From Streptomyces scabiei 87.22 (GTDB lineage Bacteria > Actinomycetota > Actinomycetes > Streptomycetales > Streptomycetaceae), in contig NC_013929.1 in NCBI RefSeq assembly GCF_000091305.1, positions 744,001-808,000 on the forward strand: DNA of 64,000 nucleotides. The letters are read 5' to 3'. Under the pieces are notes generated by a model. That model ran no database searches, was not told where the DNA came from, and worked only from the letters and a program-made list of their open reading frames with translations. The translations under genes and the position numbers were made by a program. Below, piece by piece: positions 1-8,808 of the stretch; the stretch's first letter is position 1, and each line of letters starts with the position of its first letter.

Positions 1-2685
1 CTGCGGGCGGCCGCCTCGGCCCGGGTGACCCCGGTGCTGGGCATCACCGGCACCGGCGGCTCGGGCAAGTCCTCGCTGACCGACGAACTCGTGCGCCGGT
101 TCCGCGTCGACCAGCAGGACAAGCTGCGGATCGCGGTGATCGCCGTGGACCCGACCCGTCGCCGGGGCGGTGGCGCCCTGCTCGGCGACCGGATCCGGAT
201 GAACTCCCTGGACGGCGCCCGGATCTTCTTCCGCAGCCTGGCCACCCGCGGCAGCCGCGAGCTGCCCGAGCACCTGTCCGACGTGATCGACGTGGTCAAG
301 GCCGCCGGGTTCGACCTGGTGATCGTGGAGACGCCGGGCATCGGCCAGGGCGACGCGGCGATCGTGCCGTTCGTCGACACCTCGCTGTACGTGATGACGC
401 CGGAGTTCGGGGCCGCCTCGCAGCTGGAGAAGATCGACATGCTCGACTTCGCCGACGTCGTGGCGATCAACAAGTTCGAGCGCCGCGGCGCCAAGGACGC
501 GCTGCGTGACGTGGGCCGCCAACTGGTCCGCAACCGCGAGGCGTTCGGCAAGCGCCCCGAGGACATGCCGGTGTACGGCACCTCCGCGGCCACCTTCAAC
601 GACGACGGGGTCACCGCGCTCTACCAGCACCTCAAGGGCTCCTTGGCCGACCGGGGCCTGCCGCTGTCCGCGGGCACCCTGCCCCAGGTCGACTCCCGGC
701 ACTCCTCCGGCATCCGCCAGGTCGTGCCCGCCGACCGCGTGCGCTACCTCGCCGAGATCACCGACGCGGTCCGTGCCTACCACGCCGAGACCGTCCGCCT
801 CGCCGAGGCCGCACGACGGGTGCAGCGCCTGGACCTGGTCAGGGGCGAGCTTCTCGACGCCGGGCTCGGCGCGGACGACGTGGCCGCGCTGCTGGAGGAC
901 GCCCGCCGACGCCTCCCGCACGAACTCGGCGAGCAGATCGCGAACTGGCCCGCCGTGGTCGCCTCCTACTCGGGCGACGAGCAGGTCGTGAGGGTCCGGG
1001 ACAAGGAGATCCGCACCCGGCTGACCCGCGAGTCGCTGTCCGGCAACAGGATCCCCCGCGTCGCCCTGCCCCGGTTCACCGACCACGGGGAACTCGTCGG
1101 TTTCTGGCGCCGGGAGAACCTGCCCGGCCACTTCCCCTTCACCGCCGGGGTGTTCCCCTTCAAGCGCGACGGCGAGGACCCGGCCCGTATGTTCGCCGGC
1201 GAGGGCGATCCGTTCCGTACCAACCGGCGCTTCAAGCTGCTCTCCGAGGGCCAGCCGGCCACCCGGCTGTCGACCGCGTTCGACTCGGTCACCCTGTACG
1301 GCCGCGACCCGGACGAGCGTCCCGACGTGTACGGCAAGGTCGGCACCTCCGGGGTGTCGGTCGCCACGCTGGCGGACATGAAGGCGCTCTACGACGGCTT
1401 CGACCTGGTCGCGCCCACGACCTCGGTCTCCATGACGATCAACGGGCCCGCGCCGACCGTCCTGGCGTTCTTCCTCAACACCGTCATCGACCAGCAGACC
1501 GACCGGTTCCGCACCGCCGAGGGCCGTGACCCCTCGCCCGAGGAGGCGGCCGAACTGACCGCGTACGCGCTGGCGAACGTCCGCGGCACGGTCCAGGCCG
1601 ACATCCTCAAGGAGGACCAGGGCCAGAACACCTGTCTGTTCTCCACCGAGTTCTCCCTGCGGATGATGGCCGACATCCAGGAGTGGTTCATCGCGCACCA
1701 GGTCCGCAACTTCTACTCGGTGTCCATCTCCGGCTACCACATCGCCGAAGCCGGGGCGAACCCCATCAGCCAGCTCGCCTTCACGCTGGCCAACGGCTTC
1801 ACCTATGTCGAGGCGTACCTCGCCCGCGGCATGCGCGTCGACGACTTCGCCCCGAACCTGTCGTTCTTCTTCTCCAACGGCATGGACCCCGAGTACACGG
1901 TCCTCGGCCGGGTCGCCCGCCGTATCTGGGCCGTCGCCATGAAGGAGAAGTACGGCGCGGGCGAACGCTCGCAGAAGCTCAAGTACCACGTCCAGACCTC
2001 CGGCCGCTCCCTGCACGCCCAGGAGATGGACTTCAACGACATCCGCACCACCCTCCAGGCCCTCATCGCGATCTACGACAACTGCAACAGCCTGCACACC
2101 AACGCCTACGACGAGGCGGTCACCACCCCCACGGAGGAGTCCGTACGGCGCGCCCTGGCCATCCAGTTGATCATCAACCGGGAGTGGGGCCTGGCCATGA
2201 ACGAGAACCCCCTGCAGGGGTCGTTCATCGTCGACGAACTCACCGACCTGGTCGAGGAGGCGGTCCTCCAGGAGTTCGAGCGGATCAGCGAACGCGGTGG
2301 TGTGCTCGGCGCGATGGAGACCGGCTACCAGCGCGGCCGTATCCAGGACGAGTCGATGCTCTACGAGCAGCGCAAGCACGACGGCACCCTGCCCCTCATC
2401 GGCGTCAACACCTTCCGCAACCCCCACGCGGACACCGCCGAGCCCGCCGTCATCGAGCTGGCCCGCGCCACCGAGACGGAGAAGCGGTCCCAGCTGGACC
2501 GCGTACGGGACCACCAGGCCCGCCACCGGGACCCGGCCCACGCGGCCCTGACCGCGCTCAAGGACGCGGCGGTGAGCGGCCGGAACGTCTTCGCCGTCCT
2601 CATGGAGGCCGCCCGGGTCTGCTCGCTCCAGCAGATCACCGAGGCGTTCTTCGAGGTCGGCGGCCAGTACCGCCGCAACGTCTGA
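1..2685 (+). CDS. icmF: Fused isobutyryl-CoA mutase IcmF (5' end missing)
   Basis: The frame is open from the first base, so the gene begins upstream; 894 residues are visible. It starts with a MeaB/MeaI-type GTPase domain (P-loop GTGGSGKS near visible residue 15, NKFE box) followed by a coenzyme B12-dependent acyl-CoA mutase barrel. The order GTPase then mutase is that of IcmF; the N-terminal B12-binding domain expected for the family must lie outside the window. Two specificity positions read as isobutyryl-type: Phe in RMFAGEG (codon 1192-1194), where methylmalonyl-CoA mutase has Tyr, and Gln in DQGQNT (codon 1624-1626), where it has Arg. It interconverts isobutyryl-CoA and n-butyryl-CoA and carries its own chaperone GTPase. 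A strong hairpin follows the stop. Confidence 0.93.
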   Translation: MRAAASARVTPVLGITGTGGSGKSSLTDELVRRFRVDQQDKLRIAVIAVDPTRRRGGGALLGDRIRMNSLDGARIFFRSLATRGSRELPEHLSDVIDVVKAAGFDLVIVETPGIGQGDAAIVPFVDTSLYVMTPEFGAASQLEKIDMLDFADVVAINKFERRGAKDALRDVGRQLVRNREAFGKRPEDMPVYGTSAATFNDDGVTALYQHLKGSLADRGLPLSAGTLPQVDSRHSSGIRQVVPADRVRYLAEITDAVRAYHAETVRLAEAARRVQRLDLVRGELLDAGLGADDVAALLEDARRRLPHELGEQIANWPAVVASYSGDEQVVRVRDKEIRTRLTRESLSGNRIPRVALPRFTDHGELVGFWRRENLPGHFPFTAGVFPFKRDGEDPARMFAGEGDPFRTNRRFKLLSEGQPATRLSTAFDSVTLYGRDPDERPDVYGKVGTSGVSVATLADMKALYDGFDLVAPTTSVSMTINGPAPTVLAFFLNTVIDQQTDRFRTAEGRDPSPEEAAELTAYALANVRGTVQADILKEDQGQNTCLFSTEFSLRMMADIQEWFIAHQVRNFYSVSISGYHIAEAGANPISQLAFTLANGFTYVEAYLARGMRVDDFAPNLSFFFSNGMDPEYTVLGRVARRIWAVAMKEKYGAGERSQKLKYHVQTSGRSLHAQEMDFNDIRTTLQALIAIYDNCNSLHTNAYDEAVTTPTEESVRRALAIQLIINREWGLAMNENPLQGSFIVDELTDLVEEAVLQEFERISERGGVLGAMETGYQRGRIQDESMLYEQRKHDGTLPLIGVNTFRNPHADTAEPAVIELARATETEKRSQLDRVRDHQARHRDPAHAALTALKDAAVSGRNVFAVLMEAARVCSLQQITEAFFEVGGQYRRNV

Positions 2686-2700
2686 CATCGGCTCCGGCGG

Positions 2701-2739
2701 CCCCGCCGCGCCCGTCCCGGTCGGGAGGGCGCGGCGGGG
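2701..2739 (+). terminator. Terminator after icmF
   Basis: A perfect 13-bp GC stem (2701-2713 with 2727-2739) encloses a second small stem (2715-2718 with 2723-2726). It starts 16 bp after the icmF stop. There is no T-tract, as is common in Streptomyces. Confidence 0.7.
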
Positions 2740-2859
2740 CTGCCGTGTGCTCTCAACTCGGCCGGGAGACAAGGTGGTTGACCGGGCGAACCGGCTGATA
2801 GCGTGACAGCGGGCCCGCCGCGCGCCGGGGGGGCCGACCATCGCGAGAGAGAAGTTTCC

Positions 2860-3138
2860 GTGAGCAAGAGGCTGGCCGACGGTCCCCTGCGGGCCCTGCT
2901 CGTCGCCTACACCCCCGACGGCACCTGGCTGCGCGAACTGCGGCTGCCCGTCCCGCCCTTCCCCGGGCTGGGCATCCGTCTGGACACCTACGACGTCGTG
3001 AACGTCGACAGCGTCCTCGTCGGCGACGACGGCCGCTGGGACATCGACGTGACCTGCCTGGTGTCCGTGGACGGAGGCGTGCCCTTCACCGAGGAGCGCT
3101 GGGAGGAACTGGGCTTCGAGTCGGGCGTCTACGTCTGA
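2860..3138 (+). CDS. Small hypothetical protein (92 aa)
   Basis: I do not recognise this protein. The GTG at 2860 is chosen because a purine-rich GAGAGAGAAG lies just upstream; an in-frame ATG-less extension to 2803 would add residues of no recognisable character. The product is acidic, has no signal peptide or membrane segment, and contains alternating hydrophobic/charged stretches suggestive of a compact beta-rich fold (LRALLVAYTPDG, WDIDVTCLVSVDG). It stands alone between the icmF terminator and a secreted repeat protein. Confidence 0.6.
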   Translation: MSKRLADGPLRALLVAYTPDGTWLRELRLPVPPFPGLGIRLDTYDVVNVDSVLVGDDGRWDIDVTCLVSVDGGVPFTEERWEELGFESGVYV

Positions 3139-3295
3139 GCCCTCCTCACCGCCGCCCCACGCCGCTCCCCCTACCCGCGGCTACATGGGGGTCGTTCCCC
3201 CATGTGCCGACCGGGTCCGCCTGACACGGTGAACACCGGTTCGCCGCACCCCCGGTGGGGCGGCCGGGACGGTTCGGGCGAGTGAGAGGGAACCC

Positions 3296-4186
3296 ATGGG
3301 CAGTAAAGCGTTACTCCGGGTCGTGGTGGTGGCGGCGATGGCCGGTTCCGCGGTGACCTTGACCGGAGGGACCGCGAGTGCGGCCACCGGTGTGTTCAAG
3401 AGCGGGACCAATGTGGTGGTGAACGCGGCGGCGGGACGCGCGAACAACATCACGGTCAGCCTGTCCGGCAGCAACGTCGTCATCCAGGACACCTCCGACA
3501 CCCTGACCGCCGGTGTCGGCTGCTCGGTCCAGGGCAACGGCTCGGTGGCCTGCCCGGTGAACCTGAACAGCGACACGGTCGTGGTCAACGCCGGTGACGG
3601 CAACGACATCATCACCAAGACCGGCAACGTCCGCGGAGACCTGCGGGGCGAGTCCGGCAACGACGTCGTCAACGGCGGCCCCAGCCCCGGCAGCAACATC
3701 CTCAACGGCGGCCCGGGCAACGACACCCTGAACGGCGGGGTCACCTTCGACCTCCTCATCGGCGGCACGGGCGCCGACCGGCTCAGCGGCGGGGGCGGCA
3801 CCAGCGACATCGCCAGCTACCTGGAGAGCACCTCCGGCGTCGTGGTGGACATCGACAACGCGGCCGACGACGGCATCGGCGGCGAGGGCGACAACGTCCT
3901 CACGGACGTCGAGATCGTCTACGGCAGCCAGTTCGGCGACACGCTCACCGGGGGCACGGCGGGCGACATTCTGTCCGGCTTCGGGGGCAACGACCTGCTG
4001 GTGGGCGGATCGGGCAACGACACCCTGGTCGGCGGCGCCGGCGCCGACAGCCACAGCGGGGGCGCGGGCAACGACACCCTCGACGCCGTGGACGGCGTGT
4101 TCGGGAACGACTCCCTCAACGGGGGCACCAACACCGACACCTGCACCGCCGACACGAGCGACACCAAGAGCGCCTGCGAGGCGTGA
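3296..4186 (+). CDS. Secreted RTX-like calcium-binding repeat protein
   Basis: The 296-aa product begins with a Sec signal peptide (MGSKALLR, then a hydrophobic core, cleavage likely after TASA near residue 29). From about residue 110 it has repeated glycine/aspartate nonapeptides of the GGxGNDxLxGG type, the calcium-binding parallel beta-roll of hemolysin-type repeats. There are about ten copies, interrupted near residues 165-205 by a non-repetitive insert. No enzymatic domain precedes the repeats, so it is probably a surface or matrix protein. GAGAGGGA sits 6 bp before the ATG. A perfect 16-bp hairpin follows. Confidence 0.8.
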   Translation: MGSKALLRVVVVAAMAGSAVTLTGGTASAATGVFKSGTNVVVNAAAGRANNITVSLSGSNVVIQDTSDTLTAGVGCSVQGNGSVACPVNLNSDTVVVNAGDGNDIITKTGNVRGDLRGESGNDVVNGGPSPGSNILNGGPGNDTLNGGVTFDLLIGGTGADRLSGGGGTSDIASYLESTSGVVVDIDNAADDGIGGEGDNVLTDVEIVYGSQFGDTLTGGTAGDILSGFGGNDLLVGGSGNDTLVGGAGADSHSGGAGNDTLDAVDGVFGNDSLNGGTNTDTCTADTSDTKSACEA

Positions 4187-4194
4187 GACTCCGC

Positions 4195-4230
4195 GACGGG
4201 CCGGACCGCGAGGCCGCGGTCCGGCCCGTC
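4195..4230 (+). terminator. Terminator after RTX-like gene
   Basis: A perfect 16-bp stem (4195-4210 with 4215-4230) has a 4-nt loop. It starts 9 bp past the stop codon of the calcium-binding repeat protein. Confidence 0.8.
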
Positions 4231-4347
4231 GTCGGCAACGTGCACAATCTAGCCAGGACGTGCAACTGCCGACGGCTGAAACTCGTCCCTTGCTCCCGAG
4301 CCGACACGGTCGCGGGAGACCAGGCACACCCACGAGGGGGACGCGTC

Positions 4348-5031
4348 ATGATCCGTACACCGAGGAACAGCCGCCGCAGACCGGGCGCCGTCAGGGCGGC
4401 CGTGCTGGGGGTGTGCGCCGCGGGGGCGCTGAGCCTCGCCGGATGCTCGGGGGACGGCACCGCGGCGGACGCCGCGGGCGACGCGAAGGCGACCGCCACG
4501 GCGACGAGCGGCACCAAGGAGAAGAGCGGGGCCAAGGCCGACACCACGGCCGACAAGCCCGACGCGAAGGCGTCCGAGGGCCCGGGCGGCGCGGACAAGG
4601 CCCCCGCGGACCCTCCGGCCGCCTCCAAGTCCCCTGCCTCCGCAGCCACCCCGCCGGCCGGCGGCGACGGCGGGACCGACGACTGCGACCACAAGATGCC
4701 GATCTCCCCGGACGAGATCGCGGTCTACCGCTACACCCCGGAGGGGGGCTTCCTCAGTCTGATCGTCAAGCACGGCAACTGGGGCTGCGGCACCCCCGAT
4801 TCGGACGGAGCGCCGTTCGAGACCGTCGGCAAGGAGACCTTCATCCCGCTGGACCAGGCCGCCGACATCACCGTGACCAACCCCGTCGTGGAGAGCACGG
4901 AGAACCAGCCCATCGGAGTCCAGGAGTTCCTGGACTGGCTGGAGGCCCACCCGGACTCCGGCCTGGTGTTCACCTACCACCTCGGCGCCGACGGCTCCAT
5001 CGACCGCCTCGACGAGGTCTTCACCCCCTGA
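4348..5031 (+). CDS. Putative lipoprotein with Ala/Lys-rich linker
   Basis: 227 aa. The ATG at 4348 is preceded by GAGGGGG at a good distance, and the frame's upstream extension only translates the previous gene's terminator. A twin-arginine-rich n-region (NSRRRPG) precedes a hydrophobic core and the lipobox LAGC near residue 32. Residues 35-105 are a low-complexity Ala/Lys/Thr/Pro linker; the C-terminal ~115 residues form a globular domain with two Cys (DDCDHKM and NWGCGTP) that may form a disulfide. I do not recognise the domain. It is likely exported and anchored to the outer face of the membrane. Confidence 0.72.
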   Translation: MIRTPRNSRRRPGAVRAAVLGVCAAGALSLAGCSGDGTAADAAGDAKATATATSGTKEKSGAKADTTADKPDAKASEGPGGADKAPADPPAASKSPASAATPPAGGDGGTDDCDHKMPISPDEIAVYRYTPEGGFLSLIVKHGNWGCGTPDSDGAPFETVGKETFIPLDQAADITVTNPVVESTENQPIGVQEFLDWLEAHPDSGLVFTYHLGADGSIDRLDEVFTP

Positions 5032-5081
5032 CGCCCGCGGCGGCGGCCACCCTGGGCTGCCACCGCGCACGCGTCCGCCGG

Positions 5082-6326
5082 TCAGCGGACGAGTTCCGCG
5101 GGCTTCGTCGCCTTGCCGAGCAGCCACTCCAGCGGCCCGCGCCGGAAGAAGCGGGACCACAGGGTCGCGAACACGGTCACGGCCACGAGGAAGCCCAGCA
5201 GGACGCGGGCCGGGGAGCCGGGCAGTTCCTCGATGCCCAGCAGCCGGATGCCGACGATGTGGAAGACGTAGGCGGTCAGCGACATCGTGCCGACCGCGAT
5301 GACCGGGCGGGCGAGCCGGTGGACCCTGGGGAAGGCGTCGACGGCGGCCAGGCAGGCGGTCAGGACCGTGATCGCCACACCGGTGTTGGCCAGGACCGAC
5401 AGCGTGGTCTCGCTGTGCGGGGAGGCGACCAGCAGGCCGACCGCGCTGTCACCGCTCGGGTAGCCCCAGATGTCGGACCACCAGGCCGAGGAGACCGAGC
5501 CGCTGTCGCCCCAGGCGGCCTCACCGAGCGTCCTGAGCGCCCCCGGGACCAGGTGCAGGGCCAGCCAGGAGCCGCCGTGGCCGAGCACGGCCAGTGCGAC
5601 GCCGGTGACGGCAAGGCGGATACGGACGGCCCCTGCGGCCAGGTCGAGGCGGCCCACGGCCATGCCCGCGACGACGAAGGGGATCCAGGCCAGGGCCGGG
5701 TAGCTGCCGGTGAACAGCAGCGAGACGAGCCCGTCGGCGTCCGCCGGCCAGGCCCAGACTCCTGAAGCCCCCTCATCGGGCAGCGCGCCCTGGACGACGT
5801 ACAGCAGCTGCGGGAGTATCAGGGCTCCGGCGACGGCGATGATCGCCAGTGCGCGGGCGCCCAGCCGGTACAGCGGCAGGACGAGCAGGAAGTACAGGCC
5901 GTAGAAGGCGAGGATCACCTCGACCGGCGTGCCGCTCATCGTCAGGGCGGTGCCCACGACCAGCAGGACCAGCGCCCGGATCACGACCTTGGCCATCGCC
6001 TGCCGGCCGGCGCGGCCCGTCTTCGGGGCGCGGCGGCCGGTCATCAGGATGATCGAGAAGCCGGCCAGGAAGGCGAAGAGCGCGGAGGCCCGTCCGTGCG
6101 CCAGTTCCATGAGGAAGCCGGTCGTGCCGCCCTCGGAGGGGTCGGGGCCGACGTGCGCCGCGTACATCCCGAAGACCGCGAGCCCCCGGGCCAGGTCCAC
6201 ACCGACCAGACGTCCCACCGAGGGCCGGGCGCCCTGCGGGGCCTCGGGCCGTTCCGTGCCGACGGCCTCGTCCAGGCCGTCGTCGGCCGGTGCCGCGAGT
6301 GTCGTGGCGTCTGCGTTCTGGGTCAT
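5082..6326 (-). CDS. DUF418/acyltransferase-like multipass membrane protein
   Basis: 414 aa with about 9-10 hydrophobic segments. The N-terminal signature VGVDLARGLAVFGMYAAH and the C-terminal hydrophobic block ending near SRFFRRGPLEWLL match the DUF418/DUF1624 group of membrane proteins related to heparan-alpha-glucosaminide acetyltransferase. The ATG at 6326 has GGAGG immediately upstream (very short spacing); a longer frame starting at 6431 crosses a hairpin and is less likely. Substrate unknown. It converges with the lipoprotein gene, 50 bp apart. Confidence 0.7.
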   Translation of the reverse strand: MTQNADATTLAAPADDGLDEAVGTERPEAPQGARPSVGRLVGVDLARGLAVFGMYAAHVGPDPSEGGTTGFLMELAHGRASALFAFLAGFSIILMTGRRAPKTGRAGRQAMAKVVIRALVLLVVGTALTMSGTPVEVILAFYGLYFLLVLPLYRLGARALAIIAVAGALILPQLLYVVQGALPDEGASGVWAWPADADGLVSLLFTGSYPALAWIPFVVAGMAVGRLDLAAGAVRIRLAVTGVALAVLGHGGSWLALHLVPGALRTLGEAAWGDSGSVSSAWWSDIWGYPSGDSAVGLLVASPHSETTLSVLANTGVAITVLTACLAAVDAFPRVHRLARPVIAVGTMSLTAYVFHIVGIRLLGIEELPGSPARVLLGFLVAVTVFATLWSRFFRRGPLEWLLGKATKPAELVR

Positions 6327-6385
6327 TCCTCCAGGCTGGCGAGCGGGCAGGGCACCCGGTATCCGGCGGGCGTCCGGTCCCGCCC

Positions 6386-6420
6386 CGCCACCCGGGGGGT
6401 GTGTCCCCCGCCGGGTGGCG
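6386..6420 (-). terminator. Hairpin between the DUF5701 gene and the DUF418 gene
   Basis: 10-bp arms (6386-6395 with 6411-6420) plus inner G4/C4 pairing. It lies downstream of the DUF5701 stop and 60 bp before the DUF418 start, so it probably ends the upstream transcript. Confidence 0.6.
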
Positions 6421-6479
6421 GGGGACATCACGTCGCCGGGGGCTCCGTACGGCGTGAGGGGTCACGCCCGGAGGGGCGG

Positions 6480-7214
6480 TCACGCTCCTGCCGCGGGCCC
6501 GCTCCCCCGTGGAACGCCCGCGCCCGCGCGTCCCGTCGCGGAGGCGAAGCCCAGCCAGGTGTGCCGGTTGCCCCACCAGCACCAGCCGACCTTGGGGGCG
6601 TCACGGCGCTCGACGCCGTCGCGCCCGGTGCCGTTGCTGATCCAGATCGCGGGGGTCCGGGCGTCCGGTGTGCCGTTGTCCTTGCGCAGCCGGGAGCCGA
6701 TGGTCATGAAGCAGTGGTTGCGCTCCAGGACCTCCGGCCCCTGGAGCACCCAGTGGATGCCTTCGGTGAGCAGCAGCGGGGTGCGGCCCTCCTCGGCGAG
6801 GGCGGGCAGGGCCTCGTCGGGGCTCCAGTCGGCCATGTGGTCACCCCGGTCGAGACCGCCGACGAGGTAGAGGGGGGTCTCGGGCAGTTCGACGCCGGAG
6901 GGCGTGAAACGGTCGACGTCGGACATGTCGGTGACGACGAACCCGGGCCTTTCGCCCCGGCGCATCAACGGCGCGAGGGCGGAGGCCGGGGCGCGATCGG
7001 GGTGGACGGCGAGCAGGACGCCGGCACCGGACACCGGAGCCGCAACGGCCTCTGCGGCCTCGGCCGCCTCGGCCGCCTCGGCGTAGGAACGCACCTCGTC
7101 GGCGGACAGTCCTGCGCGTTCGTGCACGCCCAGCTCGATCAGTCGCTCGGCCTGTGCGCTCAGGGGCGGAAGTACGGGCAGGACCACGGAGGTTGCGGGC
7201 GTGGATTTCGGCAC
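6480..7214 (-). CDS. DUF5701 family protein
   Basis: 244 aa, soluble, no signal peptide. The C-terminal signature GWCWWGNRHTWLGFAS, rich in Trp, and the preceding ERNHCFMTIGSRLRK block fit the actinobacterial DUF5701 family as I remember it; function is unknown. Residues ~45-58 are a short AEAAEAAEA tract encoded by a triplet-type repeat. The sulfotransferase gene ends 96 bp upstream, so the two may be co-transcribed. Confidence 0.65.
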   Translation of the reverse strand: MPKSTPATSVVLPVLPPLSAQAERLIELGVHERAGLSADEVRSYAEAAEAAEAAEAVAAPVSGAGVLLAVHPDRAPASALAPLMRRGERPGFVVTDMSDVDRFTPSGVELPETPLYLVGGLDRGDHMADWSPDEALPALAEEGRTPLLLTEGIHWVLQGPEVLERNHCFMTIGSRLRKDNGTPDARTPAIWISNGTGRDGVERRDAPKVGWCWWGNRHTWLGFASATGRAGAGVPRGSGPAAGA

Positions 7215-7310
7215 GATGCTCCCAGGGAGGTCGGCGGGAAGGGACGCGGGGGCAACGAGACGGCGCGTCCGGATGTTCCCGCCGCCCCCGCCCGCCGCGT
7301 CACCGCGGGG

Positions 7311-8342
7311 TCAACGCCAGGCCCGGAGGGCCTGTTCGCCCCGCTCGCACGCGGCCCGCAGTTCGGCGAGTTCGGCGGCGGGCAGGCCGCGGGCCGAACC
7401 GCGTCGGCCGTGGTCCAGCAGGGCGGACGAGGTGCGCAGCCACTCGGGGCGCGGGGCCACGCCGATGAAGTCCGCCAGCCTGGTCAGTTCTCCGGCCGGG
7501 TCGTCCAGCAGATTCTCGTAGGCGAGGGCCGTGCGACGCCGGTCGGCGGGGAGACCCGCGAGGAACTCCGTTCCCTCGACGACGAGTTCGGACCACAGGG
7601 CGCCGAAGGTGCGCAGGGGGATGACGCGGTCGCGTACGAGCGCGGGGTCGAAGCGTTCGCCGAGCAGGGGCGCCAGGTCCGGGGGCAGCGCGCGCACGTG
7701 TTCGGGGGTCAGGTCGGCGAAGCTGTCGACGCCGGAGCGGGCCTTGATCTCGCGGAGCAGGGAGATCGCGCGGTACCCGGGATGACGGCTCATGGACAGG
7801 GCGCAGTCCGGGCCGTCGCGGAACATGTGCACGAACCCGGCCTCGGGGAAGGCGTCCCGCAGTCCCGGCGCCCAGCCGGTCGAGTAGCCGGAGCGTTCCA
7901 CGACGGCCGTGCGGCCGAACCGGTCACAGAGCAGGCCGAACAGGGCCCGGTGATGCTCGGCGGCGGTGCGCCGCGGCCGGCGGGTGACCGCCGCGCCGAG
8001 TTCGTCGAGCAGTCCGTCCGGGTCGTCGGTCAGATGGGGCAGCACCATCAGGGAGAGCGCGGGGATGCCGGTCGTCTCCGCGGCGTAGCGGCCCGGGGCG
8101 CGGGTGTAGAGGAACTCCGGCAGCGGCACCCCGCTGAGGATCATGCGTTCGAAATGCGGTGCGGGCCGGAAGAGGGCCTGCCAGAACTCCTCGCCGTCCA
8201 CCTCGCCCGTGGGGAAGGACGCGTCTCCCACCGAGGCCATGTACTCGTTGAGGCTCAGGACGTCCGGGTGGGAGTTGAGGATGCGGGACAGCGCGGTCGA
8301 CCCGCTGCGTCCCGTACCGAAGACGAAGGCCAGAGAACGCAT
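7311..8342 (-). CDS. Sulfotransferase family protein
   Basis: 343 aa. The N-terminus MRSLAFVFGTGRSGSTALSR is the 5'-phosphosulfate-binding loop of PAPS-dependent sulfotransferases, and ERSGYSTG with FRDGPDCALSMSRHPG fits the 3'-phosphate region. The ATG at 8342 is preceded by AAGGGGG; a frame extension to 8795 runs over a divergent gene and is rejected. It would transfer sulfate from PAPS to an unidentified acceptor. No biosynthetic partners sit nearby, so the substrate cannot be inferred. Confidence 0.82.
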   Translation of the reverse strand: MRSLAFVFGTGRSGSTALSRILNSHPDVLSLNEYMASVGDASFPTGEVDGEEFWQALFRPAPHFERMILSGVPLPEFLYTRAPGRYAAETTGIPALSLMVLPHLTDDPDGLLDELGAAVTRRPRRTAAEHHRALFGLLCDRFGRTAVVERSGYSTGWAPGLRDAFPEAGFVHMFRDGPDCALSMSRHPGYRAISLLREIKARSGVDSFADLTPEHVRALPPDLAPLLGERFDPALVRDRVIPLRTFGALWSELVVEGTEFLAGLPADRRRTALAYENLLDDPAGELTRLADFIGVAPRPEWLRTSSALLDHGRRGSARGLPAAELAELRAACERGEQALRAWR

Positions 8343-8459
8343 GTTCCCCCTTCTCGTGTCCCGCGTGGCGGTGTAGGGCGGATCGCGCCCCCAACACCGC
8401 CGTACGGCAGGCCGGTTGGCGATTTCTTGGGGGCGCGCCCGAACCTTATGATCTTGGTC

Positions 8460-8759
8460 ATGACTGTGCAGAACTCCGACAAGACACTCTCCCGCAAACA
8501 GCGACTCCAGGAGAAGCAGCGCCGCCAGCTGGCGGTCGTCGACACCGTGGACAAGGCCGAGGGCAAGGTCCGCAAGGCGGAGACGGAACTGGCCGTGGCC
8601 GTCACCGAGGCCGTTCAGATGTTCGGCGACGAGGACGCCGCGTCCGAGGCGCTCGACATGTCCGTCGAGGCGATCCGGCGCTTCCTGCGCATGGCGCAGG
8701 ACGAGGCGGCGCGCGCCGGCGAGGTCGCCGAGGCGGCCGAGGCGGCCGCCGCCTCCTGA
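8460..8759 (+). CDS. Small helical, coiled-coil hypothetical protein
   Basis: 99 aa, almost entirely predicted helix: a basic N-terminus (LSRKQRLQEKQRRQL), then heptad-like charged helices and an Ala/Glu-rich tail made of EAAEAA repeats. No Cys, signal or membrane segment. It may bind nucleic acid or a protein partner, but that is a guess. An in-frame ATG lies 12 bp upstream (8448); neither start has a clear Shine-Dalgarno. It is divergent from the sulfotransferase. Confidence 0.62.
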   Translation: MTVQNSDKTLSRKQRLQEKQRRQLAVVDTVDKAEGKVRKAETELAVAVTEAVQMFGDEDAASEALDMSVEAIRRFLRMAQDEAARAGEVAEAAEAAAAS

Positions 8760-8808
8760 GCCGCTTCGGCGTGGGGCGCGGTCCTCGACGGCCACGGGCG
8801 GGACGGCG

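Noticed and set aside
7050..7085. Short GC-rich direct repeats, considered as a CRISPR or tandem array
   Set aside because: They are in-frame GCC/GAG codon repeats for Ala-Glu tracts (also at 8725-8755), without spacers.
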